Assembly (NCBI GenBank): GCA_961205875.1
Contig: OY540811.1
Location: forward strand, 19,027,248 to 19,091,247
Direction: 5' to 3'
Length of the DNA stretch: 64,000 nucleotides
Source of the DNA: Sialis fuliginosa
Lineage: Eukaryota > Arthropoda > Insecta > Megaloptera > Sialidae
Shown: positions 24,802-37,704 of the stretch, in pieces
Layout of the letters: every line of letters begins with the position of its first letter
Position numbering within the stretch: the stretch's first letter is position 1
Translations under genes and position numbers: made by a program
Notes under the pieces: model-generated
The model's database searches: none
What the model was told of the DNA's origin: nothing
What the model saw: the letters and a program-made list of their open reading frames with translations, nothing else

Positions 24802-24900
24802 TACAGGATATACCAATAGTGCGTCCGGTTTCCCTAGCGCATATCCTGTAAGAGATAAAAAAAATGTTTGATAAATAATATTATTGGTTTGAAAAGTATT
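24802..24900 (+). repeat. Old single end of the 54513-type transposon
   Basis: TACAGGATATACCAATAGTG, CGTCCGGTTTCCCTAGCGCA and AATATTATTGGTTTGAAAAG follow the outer 90 bases of the 54513-56080 element with several differences. No opposite end is present nearby, so it is a truncated, older relative. Confidence 0.7.
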
Positions 24901-26365
24901 TCAAAGATTGAAATCTCTACTTTAAAAAAACGCAAACTAAGTTTTCATTCATTTTCGATAGAATTATAGTATTAGAAAGCAAGCAAAAAATTACAGACTT
25001 GTTTGTTATATGTTTTCTTATATTTGATCTATGTTTTTTTCAAGACTTATATGTATATATTTTAAAAAGTACAATAATTTCTTAATCGCTCAAATAACTT
25101 TATGAAAAAAATCGGAGATGACATTTAAAATAACAGTTTAAGTATTAAACTAGGCTATAAAAAATTTTATCAACGGATTAAATTTATAAATATTAAACTC
25201 CATGCACTCACACAAAAATTTTACAAAAATTGATGCTTTTTTGTTTGTTTTATAATCCAATTTATTTGTGTAAACTGAATGAATATTCAATTTAAACTCA
25301 CTGAAAAGTAGAAATGTATATATGTATACATAAAATCCTTAGTTATTAAAAATGTATGATACAAAATTAAGGTAATTCAACAAAATATGTAAGATATGAA
25401 ATAATTACGGTGCCTACATTACTATTAATGAAGTAATGAATCGTTTTTATTTTCCATTTTGCGCTTCTCTATTTTTGCACCGTATGTTTGTATCCATCTA
25501 TCTATTGTAGCTGCTTAGGTACTTCCCTGTGAAAATTGACCAAAATATATTTTTCGACAAGAAATTAAGAACTTAGTATGTATAAATTGCATATATTTAC
25601 AGTAAATGGATAGATATTTTGTTCTGATATACACTAATGTGGGGGTTAAGAATAGTAACCCTCTATCTATCCATTATAATTATACTAATCTTGATGTTTT
25701 TAGTCTTATTATACGCACAAATTTATGATATTTCACAAAATATTCTATATGAAATTTTCATAATAGCATCGAAAGTCCAGTAAAATTGAAAATAATGCGA
25801 AAATTTATTTTCTCAGTTTACTATGATTTTTAAAAAACCGGCACTCCTTGTGTTACTTTTAAACCGATATTAACGACCTTGGGCTTATTTTAAAGAAAAT
25901 TTTATACTCTAAAAAAAGTTCTTCACGCCATATTTGTAAAATGAACGGTTTCAGAGAAAAACGCGAAAAACTATGAAAAAATGTTACCCGTCCGCTATTT
26001 TTTCAAGATGACTGCGGTAGCATAACTCGGATCAGCTCGGACTTTTTGTGGGATAATCAGGGACACTAGTAGAACGTTTCCACCAAAAATCATTTTGGTC
26101 CGAATTAGTTCCCTATATCAGGGAATTTCATGCTAATTTTATTGGACTATATATATATAATACATTTCATTGTATAGAAGAACTAACAATAACGGTAAAA
26201 TTCTGTTAAACATTAATTAATTAATAAAATCAAAACTAATCGATAAAATTGATATCTAATCCTTCCTAAAAGTAAAGAAATAATTAGTTGTTTGTATAAA
26301 ATTTATTGGATTATATGTCATCACGAAGTGATTTGAAGTTGTCTCAAAACTGTACCTACTTTCTC
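24901..26365. other. AT-rich non-coding sequence with a probable old repeat at 25830-26140
   Basis: The segment 25830-26140 has phrases such as TATTTTTTCAAGATGACTGCGG and AGGGACACTAGTAGAACG that I associate with interspersed insect repeats. There is no second copy here to prove it. Elsewhere nothing is recognised. Confidence 0.4.
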
Positions 26366-26917
26366 TCTAAAACTGAATTAATTGTTATTTCACTAATTGA
26401 ATAAGTCATTTTAAATTGCATTAAGAGAATAGTGATTTTTGAATCGAATTCTTACTTCGATATGTCAACGTATATAAATCAACTGCTTTGAGTAAGTTGT
26501 TAACAATAAATCAGATATGTTAAAATCTATTAAAAAATACTTTTTAGTGTGTTTGCAATAAACGTTTTTCATTAATTTTGATTCTGTCATAAGTTAGGCT
26601 CTATAATAATTGACATATTCATAACTGACATTGAAGTTTGGTTATGAATGACTAATAAGATATTATTGTCATGCATGATGATTTTCTATTTATTTATGCT
26701 TATTACATAAATAATGAATTAGTTTTTTTAGATTGCTTCAGTTATTGACATTAAAAATAAATAAAATAAAAACCTTAGATTCTGTCATAGCTTAAGAAGT
26801 GACTGTTCACTAATTCAAGTAGAGAATAGTCACACATTCGTAGCAGTATACTTTTAACTATTTCAATTAGTGAATATTCGCTATGAATTACTGAGAAATC
26901 ACTAATTCAGTTTTAGA
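26366..26917. mobile_element. 552-bp TIR element
   Basis: The left end TCTAAAACTGAATTA is matched by TAATTCAGTTTTAGA at the right end (26903-26917). Further in, CACTAATTGAA-type words occur in both orientations, and GATTCTGTCATA occurs twice directly (about 26580 and 26778). There is no transposase frame. Size and structure fit a non-autonomous DNA transposon. No target duplication was established. Confidence 0.55.
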
Positions 26918-28579
26918 AAATATAAATGTGTATACTATTATTATTAATAACTATATTATACATTATCTTATACAAGTCTAAATTCTTGTAAAACACACAC
27001 AAAAACTTATGTTTTTTTAAACCGTGATGGTATATGTTAAATGTCTGGAGAAAAAAAGAAAAATATGATGGTGTTCTATAACTGGAGATGAATATTTCAT
27101 TTAAATGTATATCCATATTTATATTTCATATTATTTTGTCAGTGGTTATGAATAATACATACCTAAGTCTGAGACATCTTTTTTGCAAGAAGTACGCCTA
27201 AAAGGATTTCCGTATCAATTTATTTGAATTTCGCGCCATTTATATATTTGTCAAAATGCGGCAGTAATAGATTAACCCTTTCAGTGTGGATTTTCTTTCT
27301 TTTGTTCACTGTCACCAATTATATTTTTTGTATTGTATTTTTTTGGCTTCTAGACATAAAACTTAATTAAATTTGAGACCCAGTTTATTTGTCAAGCTTG
27401 TTACATTCTCTTTTGTATTCGTACTGAACTTTGAATTATTAAAAATATCTATTCTATAATCGAGTCACTGTATTACTAATGATCAATAACATGGTAAACT
27501 TTTCATACCATTAAAAAATTGAAAATAAATAAAAATATATCTTCCATTTTCTTATATTATATGTAAAGTATATTCTCGACTATTTAATAATCAGATTTAT
27601 TATATTTGGTTATTTATTTTTTGTTTAAATCAATAAATAATTCACCCATGTATTTTTCTATCATCTAACTTTTTTTTATAGCAAAAAGTATTATTCAAAA
27701 TTGAAATAACATTTTTAGTACACCGTAGATTTAATGATGTAATTTAGTTAAAGAGCTGTAAATAATAAATTAATTATCGAAATGAAATTTAATTCTAATA
27801 CACAGTTTAAAAATCTTCCGAAGATTTAAAATATATCTGAAAATATGTAATTCAATGATTAATATAAAAATATATAAGGTGTTTACTGTTTCTTGTAAAA
27901 AATTAAACAAAAAAGGTCCGTTTTTCCCCTAACAATAAGCTCATATTCTACACGTTTACCGTATACGGTTGGCCGTGTGTCGTGTGAACACTCTCATATG
28001 AAATGCATTGTCACTACTAAAGCACGGGAAAAATGGTACGGGAACTAATCGGCACGGCGCGGGAATCATGGTGAAAAGGTGCGAATTTTTTATTTTTTTA
28101 TTTAATTGTTCTGTTTACTCCTTTTGTGAATTATATAATAACATTTAATCTTATTTCACACTAACATGCGGTAAATACCGTAATAAGTAAAATTGATATA
28201 TTTATCACATCAGCGTTAGTGTGATGTAATCTACCAAGTCAAAGCCGACTTTGAAGACATCTGTTGAACAAAAGCCAGGCAAATAAGTTGAGCATGTATG
28301 TGGGCTTTAATAGAAATCAAATACACAAGATTCTCTTGCTATTGGAAATCGGCTTACGCTTGTGAATGCCGGCCCCGAAGCGCGCCGAGGTCTGTTCCCG
28401 AATATCCAATTAGATACGTTCGAATCTCTCCCGCCTTAATTAACGCTATACACACATTTTACTCGATGATTTTTATTCAGGACCGAAAGGTAATCTGATT
28501 TTTGTTTTATTTATACCTAACTTTTTTAATTTTGAGTTGTGTGTGGTGTTTGAGTATTTAAAATAACTTTTTTCCTATG
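26918..28579. other. AT-rich non-coding sequence with two GC-richer patches
   Basis: Patches at 27955-28085 and 28340-28440 are richer in CG than the surroundings. The second contains GCCGGCCCCGAAGCGCGCCG. Neither carries a recognisable domain, RNA gene or repeat. They could be conserved regulatory sequence, which needs cross-species comparison. Confidence 0.4.
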
Positions 28580-29335
28580 TACAGGTGTCCCGTAAATATA
28601 CCGACTAACTTTCATAACTTGTTGAGGACATCAAAATAATCGTTTTTTGTTCATAAAGCTATCCGTAAACGAGCAGCAGAGCAAAAGAAAGGACTCCGCT
28701 CAAAATAATGAATTTTGCCTTTTGGTTGAAATTTTTTATGAAAATAATAGTTCAAAGTGTGCTGATCAAGTTGTAATGGGTGCAACCTGCAAATATTCAT
28801 AATTTCTGCTCTAGGGGGCATCCAAACATTTTATGTTTAAGTACATGATTTTATGTCTATATTTATTTTTATTTTTAAATTTTAATGGATCCACTTTTAA
28901 AAAAAATTGCATAGAATAAAATGTGCTTAGAATTAAATTAATTTTGGTAACATTTTTTAGATTTTTGATTGGGCAGTTTTTTTAATAAAATTAATAACTG
29001 TAATAAACAATTATAAAAAAAATTATATTGTCTGACTAGTTCTAAGAACTTTTTATCCTTAGCAAAATCTTATAAAAATTAATCCTTTAGGAGATAAACA
29101 TTAACATAAAATGTTTCGATGCCCCCTTGCAACAGAAATTATAGATTTTCGAAGGTTGTGCCCAAATTTTGATCAACAAACTTATTACTACTAAATTAAA
29201 AAAAAAAATTAGCAAGGAAAAATTAATTGTCTTTGTGCGGAATCCTTTCTTATGTTCTACTACTGAAACGGCTCATTTGTGGACATTCTCTACAACTCCT
29301 GAAAATTTGACGGTTTGTTTACGGGACATTCTGTA
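28580..29335. mobile_element. 756-bp foldback/TIR element
   Basis: Ends are TACAGGTGTCCCGTAAA and the inverse TTTACGGGACATTCTGTA. Inner arms also pair, for example ATAATTTCTG..GGGGGCATC..AAACATTTTATGTT on the left against its inverse around 29106-29150. Arm divergence is considerable, so the element is old. The TACAGGGTGTCC-like end resembles those at 8998 and 54513, suggesting one broad superfamily with TA targets. No transposase remains; the 29169-29351 open frame is chance. Confidence 0.7.
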
Positions 29336-30225
29336 TATGTTTGATATTTGATGATTGTGATTTTGTTAATAAAGGAACATTTTGTTAAAATTACATATTT
29401 CTCTGATCAATTTATTTTAACTTTTAGTCATAGCTGTAGGAGGTCCTCCTTAACGCCAGAACTTAATAATAATCAATAAAAAATTTATAGATAAACAGCT
29501 TCTTAAGATAGCTATAGGCTGATTTAATTTAGTAGAATCAAAAATCTCATGAATATAATAATAAGTTGCTTTAAATATATATAATTCAAAAATACCTACC
29601 TAACAAAATTACAAATGTATTTATTTATTATTTGAATACATTTATTCAAATATTAAAAAGAGAAAATTAACTGAAACGCGCAAATAAAATTATTTCCACC
29701 GATTAACCCTCAATGAAAATATTCAATAAAACAAAACTTACTTCACGTATTTTATAATTTCCAGGAATCTGAAAAGCGTAGATATATGATACTTTTTAAG
29801 AACAATATATTAAAATATTATATAATTTAATATGTATACACATTATATGTTACATAATATATATACATATTTTTTTTGTTTTCAAATTATATTTAGATTT
29901 TATTTGCATATAATCTTGACTCATTTCTTCATAGTATCCCTCATTATATTTTTTAAATTGTTCTTTAACCTTTTCCTTTGAATTTGCACAAATTGTTGAA
30001 CCGTGGATTTTTACATACATAAATTTTATGTCTCGAATTATCATATTTTACATCTAATTCAATTTTGAAATTATTTTTACATTTTCCCGATCATTTAATT
30101 CTATCCATTATTATGTCTACTGCTGAATTATATAATAAAGATAAATAAAACTTTTATAAGTATTTTATAGAAAGGTGGACAGATGATCTGAAAAGAAAAT
30201 AAAACGTATTTTTTGTTGAATTCTT
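29336..30225. other. AT-rich non-coding sequence
   Basis: No exon or repeat recognised on either strand. Confidence 0.5.
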
Positions 30226-30730
30226 TCTAAGCCTAAGGCTGCACGGTACGTGAGTTGCTTGAAGGACAGTATTTAGTACAGTACAACCAAAGTCATATGA
30301 ATGCAAGTGTTGAAAACTTATTTCATAAGTTTCTTGGTGATTCGTTAGACACTACCCTCTAAGTAAACCACCAGCAGTTCAGCCTTAGGTTTAGAGACTC
30401 CAACGAAAAATCTATTTTAAATAAATATGTAAATTTCAAACATGTTAATTGCAAGTTTGCAAATTTGTTAGCTCCTTTATAACGCCGGACATAACCGTTT
30501 TTGCAGAGATTTCGCTCATTTTCTCAAACAACGTCTTAACTCAAAAATTGTTATTTTTATACAGGAAAAACCGTTCATACAAATGTACTTTATATAGCAA
30601 GAACGACATATCTGAGCTTCTTTAACTAACTATGAGAGAGCATAAATATATTTGAAAATTATCATATAAAGTTATAGCAATTCAAAACTTTAAACGTCAC
30701 AATTTTTGAGTTATGATGTTGTTGCAGCAA
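30226..30730. repeat. Two short inverted-repeat structures
   Basis: CTAAGCCTAAGGCTG (about 30228-30242) faces CAGCCTTAGGTTTAG (about 30380-30394). Downstream, ACAACGTCTTAACTCAAAAATTG (about 30529-30551) faces CAATTTTTGAGTTATGATGTTGT (about 30699-30721). Each could be a small MITE remnant. Their outer limits are unclear. Confidence 0.4.
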
Positions 30731-33700
30731 ATTAGCGATATGTAACAATTACTATATCATTGAAATATTTACTAAGAATAAAAGAAAATCGCTATATAAC
30801 AAGACCTCAAACGAAGATTGAAAAGCGAGTTGTAATTGAACGGCAATACGGGAGAGAACTGAAAGTATGGCCGTCTTTAGTCGTAGGTTCCATGAATTGC
30901 TATGATTAATTCACTGTAAATTGCACGGCGTGGGTGCAAAAGGCGATTTCGAATAACAATGTTTGATTAAGCCCCCTCCCCCTCTCCCCAAACGTATGAG
31001 AAGTTTGGGGAGGGTGGTTATTGGGGAAGAGGTGGGTTACACGGAGTCGTACATTTTCTACTGGGAATACGTCACGGATTTTTTTCCGGCAATGTTTGAG
31101 TTGATGGAAAAACTTAGCGTCCGTTGGGAATGTTTTTATATATTATGCTACTTTTGTTTGATTTTATCTTTAAGGTCAAGGTGTAAGTTTCTTTGCATAA
31201 ATATTATATATTTTTATTGTAGAATGATACCAAGTTTTGTTAAGTCATTCAATTGTTGCACTTTGATATCAAATCATACTGCAAATTTCCTGTAAATATA
31301 AATAATATATAAATTTTATATAAATATAAATTTTGATTTTTAAGTTGTGTACGAATTTTCGTTATGTTTTCCAAACTGTGTATAATTTCTCAGCCCCTAC
31401 GCATAATTACTCCGTTGGGTGGGAATTATGTGCAAATATATTTAAGTTAATTTGTTTGCTTATAGTGAAAGAAGAAAACTACAGCCTGTTTCTTACGAAA
31501 TTATATATATTTATATTAACTAAAACAAGTCTTAACAAGAATTAATCTTTATTAGGTACTTTTAAATAATAACTAGCACAATCACTTATTTTTTATAAAC
31601 AATCAGATTACAAATCTGTTTCAAATAAAATGTGGGTTTATTTAAAAAAAAAAATAGGTTATTCATAAAATCGTAAGGTCTTAATACATAAATCTATCGT
31701 TTTTTTTAATATTAGGTAACATTAGGTTTGGAATTATAATATAATATTAATAAAATCATTTAAACTATTAATTGTATAACTCAATGAAATATTATTTTTT
31801 TATCCAATAATAAATAATAAACTGATACCATATAAAGCGACATAGTTAAGAAATAATGCATATTTAATAAAAAAAATCATTTCAATATGGTAACGACGCG
31901 ACGTTGCCAACGTTCATATGCCGTGAAATATATAAAGAAATACCGCACCCTTATACAAATGCGTTATTACACCGTAGCTAAACTTCCCAAATACACGAAA
32001 ACCTAATTTGTATGCTTTGCGCAAAAAGTCTTGATTTGTTTTTACTAGTTTCCTGTTTTTCCGAATATTTTTAATTTGATTAAACGTTTGGAGAATGTTT
32101 TATCAATGTTTATGGATTTTCCATTCGTGGAAGGAATTTCTCGGGAAGTAGTAATGTCTGAAACAAAATGAAAGAATCCTGGAATGCTGTGATTGTAGAG
32201 AACTCTTTGATTGGTTACATTAAATCTGTAGGAATGAAGGTTTTAATTTTCTGGTGGTTTATTTATTTATATATTCTGGTGTAATTTTTAAAGGATCGTA
32301 AAGTTAATTAATTAATTCTTTTTCTCGAATGAATTCGGATACAAGGGGGAAGTGTTTGATGTCTAGATTTATTAATGCTTGCAAATGTAAGTTATATTTT
32401 TAAATATCCCGTGTCCAGAGGATCAATTATATGAAACAAAAACTTGAAATGGAAACTGGGTATTTTTATGAGGTTTTCAAATTATTTTTAATTATTCAGT
32501 AGTTTCTTTTATCTCATTCTTATTTTTTATTTTCTTAACATTATTTGTAATAAAAACGTTATGATTAAATTTTTAACATATAAACAGATCGGAGATACTG
32601 TATTTCTTTATAACCTAATAACTCCACTGCATATGATTGCAATTGTAATTATAAAAATAAGGCATCAAAGTGAACTGGAAAAACACTTATAATAAATATA
32701 ATTTTTCAATCAACATAAACTTTTCTTGATTTATTTACAGCCGGTCAGGTCGAGCTAAATTCTTGCACTATACACAAAGAGTAGGCGTTTGTGGAAACGG
32801 GTGGGATTAAAGGGGAAAGGGAGTGAGCGTGTTTGGAATACATAATTAATATTTGACACGCATACTTTAGTCGGCGTGCAACGCGAGCGCATCGCAATTA
32901 GTCTCGTGGTCCATAAGCGCCGAGTAGTTTTTATTAACTCAGATTATTCCCTCTGGATCTTTTCCCCAGAGTTTCCTACAATCTGCTTTACCGAGACACT
33001 TTGTAGGGGTTTCCTCCACTTAAATGGTTTAATAGACTTGGTTCGCTTGAGTAAGATGATATTGATGTATTGTGTTTTGGTAATAATTTATAATTAATGG
33101 ATGACAATAATTACATAAAATGTTTTGAATTATTTAACATTGTTTTATTGTTTCTATAAAGTACAAAAATAATTTATCTAGATTTCATGCTGATTTTTTT
33201 TTAAATTAATTAATACTGGTAATAAGCCTCGTTTTCTTAACAGAGAAATAAATAAACTATTAACTTCCACTCAAGTTATTTTTCTAGATGCCTTAATTAT
33301 TCAAAACAAAAATGTTTTTTTTTAATTCCGTTTATCATAAATGCTAAGAATTTACATAGAAAGTTAAAAATATATCTATACATATTTTATCAAAAAAAAA
33401 AAAAAACAATAAATAAAAATCTAACTGTATTATTTTTATTAAACTGCATGTTGACAATCTCGTTCCTAAATAATACATTAAACTTTAAAAAATACACCAA
33501 GAAATATAATAAACATGATATCGTTATAAATTTTTTACTCGTAATTGGCTTGTATATTAAAAAATCGTCAATATAGTGACACCTGGTGTTGACCCGCATA
33601 ACTAAAGTGGAAGACTAAGAAGTCACTGCATCTCATCATTTCTGAGTTCTCTTCAGTTCTGTAGTGTGATAAATGATGACAGGCTAGCTGAGTGATAAAA

Positions 33701-36130
33701 AAACTCAAGTGAACTAAAAAAACGTTGAGAAGATACAGAAAAAGTCATGCGCTGCTTTTGCTACTTCTTTGTTTCAACGATACTATGGTATTTAATTTGT
33801 GAGGAAGTTGATTATATTTGAAGAAAAAGTGTTTTTTTCTCTTATATGAAAAATTATATAATAATTGATAAACTGTTTTCTTAGAGATTACTTCACTGAA
33901 ATTTAATTCATTAATTATTATTTTTAATGTATGTTGATATTTTTCTTTGAATGTTGGGTGTAAAAGCTCTACAGAAAAAATCTACCAAAATTCTTCTTTA
34001 GAGACAAACAAAATAATCAAAAGTAGAACACATGTTGAAAAAAGATAATTAAAATTGATTTACATGGTCGATAAAAAGTCTTTTATTTTTGAATTAATCA
34101 AAAACTACCCAAACAGCATTATTTGATATCATTAAAAACCATTTTTCAAATAAAAATTGCTTATTGGGTGGTTGGGACTTCCAGGATAGGTGGAAATGTA
34201 TCACTTTTTGTATAATTATAATTCCCTGTTCATATTACGAATACAGTTTCAGTGTTTTTTTTATATAGGTATATATTTTTTAGTTCCAGATGAAAATTCC
34301 CATTACAATTTTTCAAATTGACACACTAATTTTTTAATATAAATTAGGTTAAAATGATTTAATGATCTATAGTGCACTCTTAAAGTACATTTAATGTATC
34401 ACACCTATTGTTTTAATATGACTATTACGAGTATATTATAGAATTTTTGCAAACACAGGAAACTTTTATAGGTACTATAAAATTTTATATTTGTATCCAA
34501 CACTGAATTTTCATATTAATTAATTTGTATTTCATTGTAATTGAGTTAAAAATCAATAGCACAACAAAAACAAAACACCACTAGTGTTTATCATATTGAA
34601 TCTATAATTCAATATATTCCATATCCGCAATATGTTAAATATATGTTAATCCAATGAAGCAGAGAGCGAATGATTTTATTCAGACATGTATTATTTTATT
34701 TAGATGAAAAATAAGTGGACAAGTTGAAAAATGTGAATGTAATTTTACGTTGGAGGTGCAATTTCTAAATTGCTCCATAGCAAAACAACGCTGGTAAGTT
34801 TACGATGGGAGCGTGACACTAGGTGGAGAATTTCAATGAGTTTTTAAATCAGTTTGGACATGAATTTCTCTAGGCGGTCGTATAAAATATGTATAAGCGA
34901 ATATTGATATGTGTACAACTCGATAAACATGATCGCCGATTTACTGCGCATACTCTGCACAACAATTATGTACATATAAATGTATATATTTGAATTATTC
35001 TTTCTAAAAATGAAGGATTGTACAAATGTGTAAAATATGCAGGTTTTAAATATAAAATAATAATTTTATATAATATAACCCCTTTTGTTAGATGTAAATA
35101 TTTTATATAAAATGTAACAATTTTCTGTTACGATTTATATTTTCCTACATATTTCCATACAGCGAATGCAAAATACAATCTAAAGAATTCATATATGTAT
35201 GCACGTACCTATACTCGTATATAACATAAAACAACCAACTCATTCTTGTTTTCTAAATGTAAAAATAAATTCCTTATAAAATATATGTATACATTTAACT
35301 CTCAAGTACCTACACTTGAAAATTTAAAACTTTTCCTCCTAATCTCCATATCCCAAAACAAGTGAATCGAAAGGTTAAAAGTGCAAAAAGCAAACAAAAA
35401 AGAAAATATTTAAATAGTATTTCACCATTTCAATACTCGCAAGGGACGTGTGTTCATTCAGACATATCAAAATCCGTATAAGATTGAAAATCATCAATGT
35501 TTCCCAAATAAATAAAATGTTTATAACATGAGAGAGATGAAAAAAACTATGTCGAATAAAAACTGACCAAAGTATCCTTCCGACACCGGAAGATCCTTTT
35601 CCCGGAACCCGGAATATTATACGCCATGTTTCGATGCACAAAACAGTATAAAAAAGGTCAGATATGTGTTTTCAGAAGAAAGCCGATGTCAATTTAAATA
35701 TCTTTTAGAGGTAAATCGTTTGGAAGTTTTTTACCATTTTTTACATACACTGTTAAGTAGAGATTTTTAATATATCATATTTTATTAAAAGATTGGGGGC
35801 TTTCTCATCTCATAAATGGGAGTTATTACAATATAAGTCTTATATAGTGTACTTCCAATAAAGTGACCTATTAAAAAATACTGTCTTTTATATATATAGA
35901 GCACGGAGTCGTAAAAAAATATGACCGTCTTAAATGAATATGTATAATAGTATTAAAATATTTGTGAATGGGGGAAGAATCAATTGACATAAAATTTATG
36001 AAGAACACAAATTTATCTGAAATTCATTGGTTCAATATGTTATAACGATTTGGTATTTAAGTATATTTATACAAAAACAGTTTCTTTGTCAAAAAATATT
36101 GAAATATGTACAATGCACATATTTATAACA
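30731..36130. other. AT-rich non-coding sequence
   Basis: No exon recognised. A C/G-rich hairpin CCCTCTCCCCAAAC...GTTTGGGGAGGG lies at about 30975-31010. A less AT-rich patch spans about 32745-33030, with CAGCCGGTCAGGTCGAGC and later GCGAGCGCATCGC, without domain or repeat. A 15-A run is at about 33391. The open frames here (up to 110 codons) lack coding features. Confidence 0.45.
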
Positions 36131-36440
36131 AGCGAACCTGCCCGCAGCTATGCCCGCGTTGTATAATTTTTTTATGCAGACAATACAAATAATATTATTT
36201 TAAGACAGCGGATAAAAAAAAAAAAATTCTGCTTTTTATTCAACATATATACACAAAATCGTAAATATCTCGGCTCCTATGCGAGATATGTTTAACTTAA
36301 CAACTTATTTCTCGCATTTGCACAAATTGTTTTCCCCCCTAAATCCCCCTCAACAGTAGTATTTTTCCTGCCGAAATTAAATTAATTACAACCCCCCCAT
36401 ACATGACAGGGGACGAAATATTAAATTATTCTTTTTTCTA
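36131..36440 (-). repeat. Dispersed repeat family C, inverted copy
   Basis: Read on the minus strand the block ends in a decayed version of the GCGAAGCCGCGGGTAACAG terminus found at 50790-50812, and contains CATAGGAGCCGAGATATTTACG, shared with 50630-50653, plus degenerate versions of the stretches around the CACCCC and ACCAC motifs. It is interrupted by the sequence that is duplicated at 37662 (see 36289-36331). Confidence 0.6.
36289..36331. repeat. Exact 43-bp direct repeat, left copy
   Basis: The 43 bases beginning TGTTTAACTTAACAACTTAT and ending GCACAAATTGTT are identical to 37662-37704. Flanking bases differ at once on both sides. In the left copy the segment interrupts a family C repeat. 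Confidence 0.9.
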
Positions 36441-36845
36441 CTGTCTACCCCGCCATTAGGGGTTAAATGTCGAAATTTTTATTTTTATTAAATATTATTT
36501 TGTCCGAATTTACCTTAATATTATAAACAGCTATGTAGATAAATGAGGCGTAGTAAAACGAAAGTCGTCTAATCCATCTAAATTTATTTTCTACAAATCG
36601 TTTTTTTCTTCTAATATTTTGTGTAGTTCCAATATCAGTATTTATGGTCAATAATATCATTATGCACTGATAATAGATTCAAATTATGAAGAAAGCAAAT
36701 TAAAACAATTACAAAATTTTGAGTAATTTTGAAAACAAATTTGGATTAGAAGACTTTTGTTTAGTTATGCATGGATTAGACAAGTTTTGTTTAAGTTTTG
36801 TAAATTATTTAATTGTTTATTTGTTGTATTAATCTTTTCTGAAAG

Positions 36846-36907
36846 AGATATTACAAATGCTAACAATAAGATATTAAATATCTTACTGTTAGCATTTGTA
36901 ACATCTA
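36846..36907. repeat. About 61-bp near-perfect palindrome
   Basis: AGATATTACAAATGCTAACA reads into its own inverse, TGTTAGCATTTGTAACATCT, with about three mismatches and almost no loop, centred near 36876. Open frames on the two strands here (36757-37029 and 36765-37013) therefore show nearly the same peptide in their middle, an artefact of the palindrome and not evidence of coding. Confidence 0.8.
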
Positions 36908-37084
36908 TTTCAAATTTTGAAATATTATATTTTATATATTGGATAAGACTGAATTTTGTTTTAACACAAAGTTTTATTATTGATTTTGAACCTGATAAGA
37001 CAAGATTTGTCATGTTTAATACCGGGTAATTGTACCTTTATACATAAGGAACAGAATCTGATAGCTAACTCAGTTTGGGTCAGG

Positions 37085-37520
37085 GGGTGGATAAGGCGAC
37101 TTTTGTTTTAACACGACTCAAATATCAAAATTATAAAAATTTAACAACACCCTACCCCCTTCCCACTTAGGGGCTGAATTTTCAAAAATGTTATTTGTTT
37201 TGTAGAGTACTTGTACCATGTTTCATTCTTTTGTATTGTAAAGTATTCATTATATAAGTTCAAGTAAATCCGACAATTTTTTACACCTCCTTTTATCCCC
37301 GTAGGGGTTGAATTTCAAAAAATCCTTTCTTAGTGAGTGTTTACATCATAAAAGGAACACACCCCTGAATTTTTACGTTTCTAGGCCCAAGAGTTTCTAC
37401 TCAGAGATGATGAATCAGTCAGTCAGGACACATTATATACATTATATTATGTATACCATCATTATTATTTCGTACCTCTCATTTAGCTACATAACTACAA
37501 TCACAATTTCAAAAATATAG
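37085..37520 (+). repeat. Interspersed repeat tail (AGGGG/TCAGTCAG type)
   Basis: Two similar modules, each a C-rich run followed by TAGGGGNTGAATTTNCAAAAA (about 37168-37190 and 37300-37322), are followed by TTTCTAGGCCCAAGAG and GATGATGAATCAGTCAGTCAGG and then an AT dinucleotide-rich tail. Repeats with exactly this order of phrases are, to my recollection, very common in Lepidoptera. The frame at 37308-37520 is not a gene. Confidence 0.6.
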
Positions 37521-37661
37521 GTATTTAATTTCATTAAAACATTCTATTATAAAAGTAAACAAAAAAAATTCGTAACTATATGTACACGTTTAATCATCGA
37601 ATTTTGAACAATTCGGCATTGTTTTAAATAAATGAACTGCTCCCAACAAACCTACGACTTT

Positions 37662-37704
37662 TGTTTAACTTAACAACTTATTTCTCGCATTTGCACAAAT
37701 TGTT
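37662..37704. repeat. Exact 43-bp direct repeat, right copy
   Basis: Identical to 36289-36331. Here it continues without break into flanking AT-rich sequence and looks like the original location. Confidence 0.9.

Noticed and set aside
36757..37029. Overlapping plus and minus frames with similar peptides
   Set aside because: Explained by the palindrome at 36846-36907.
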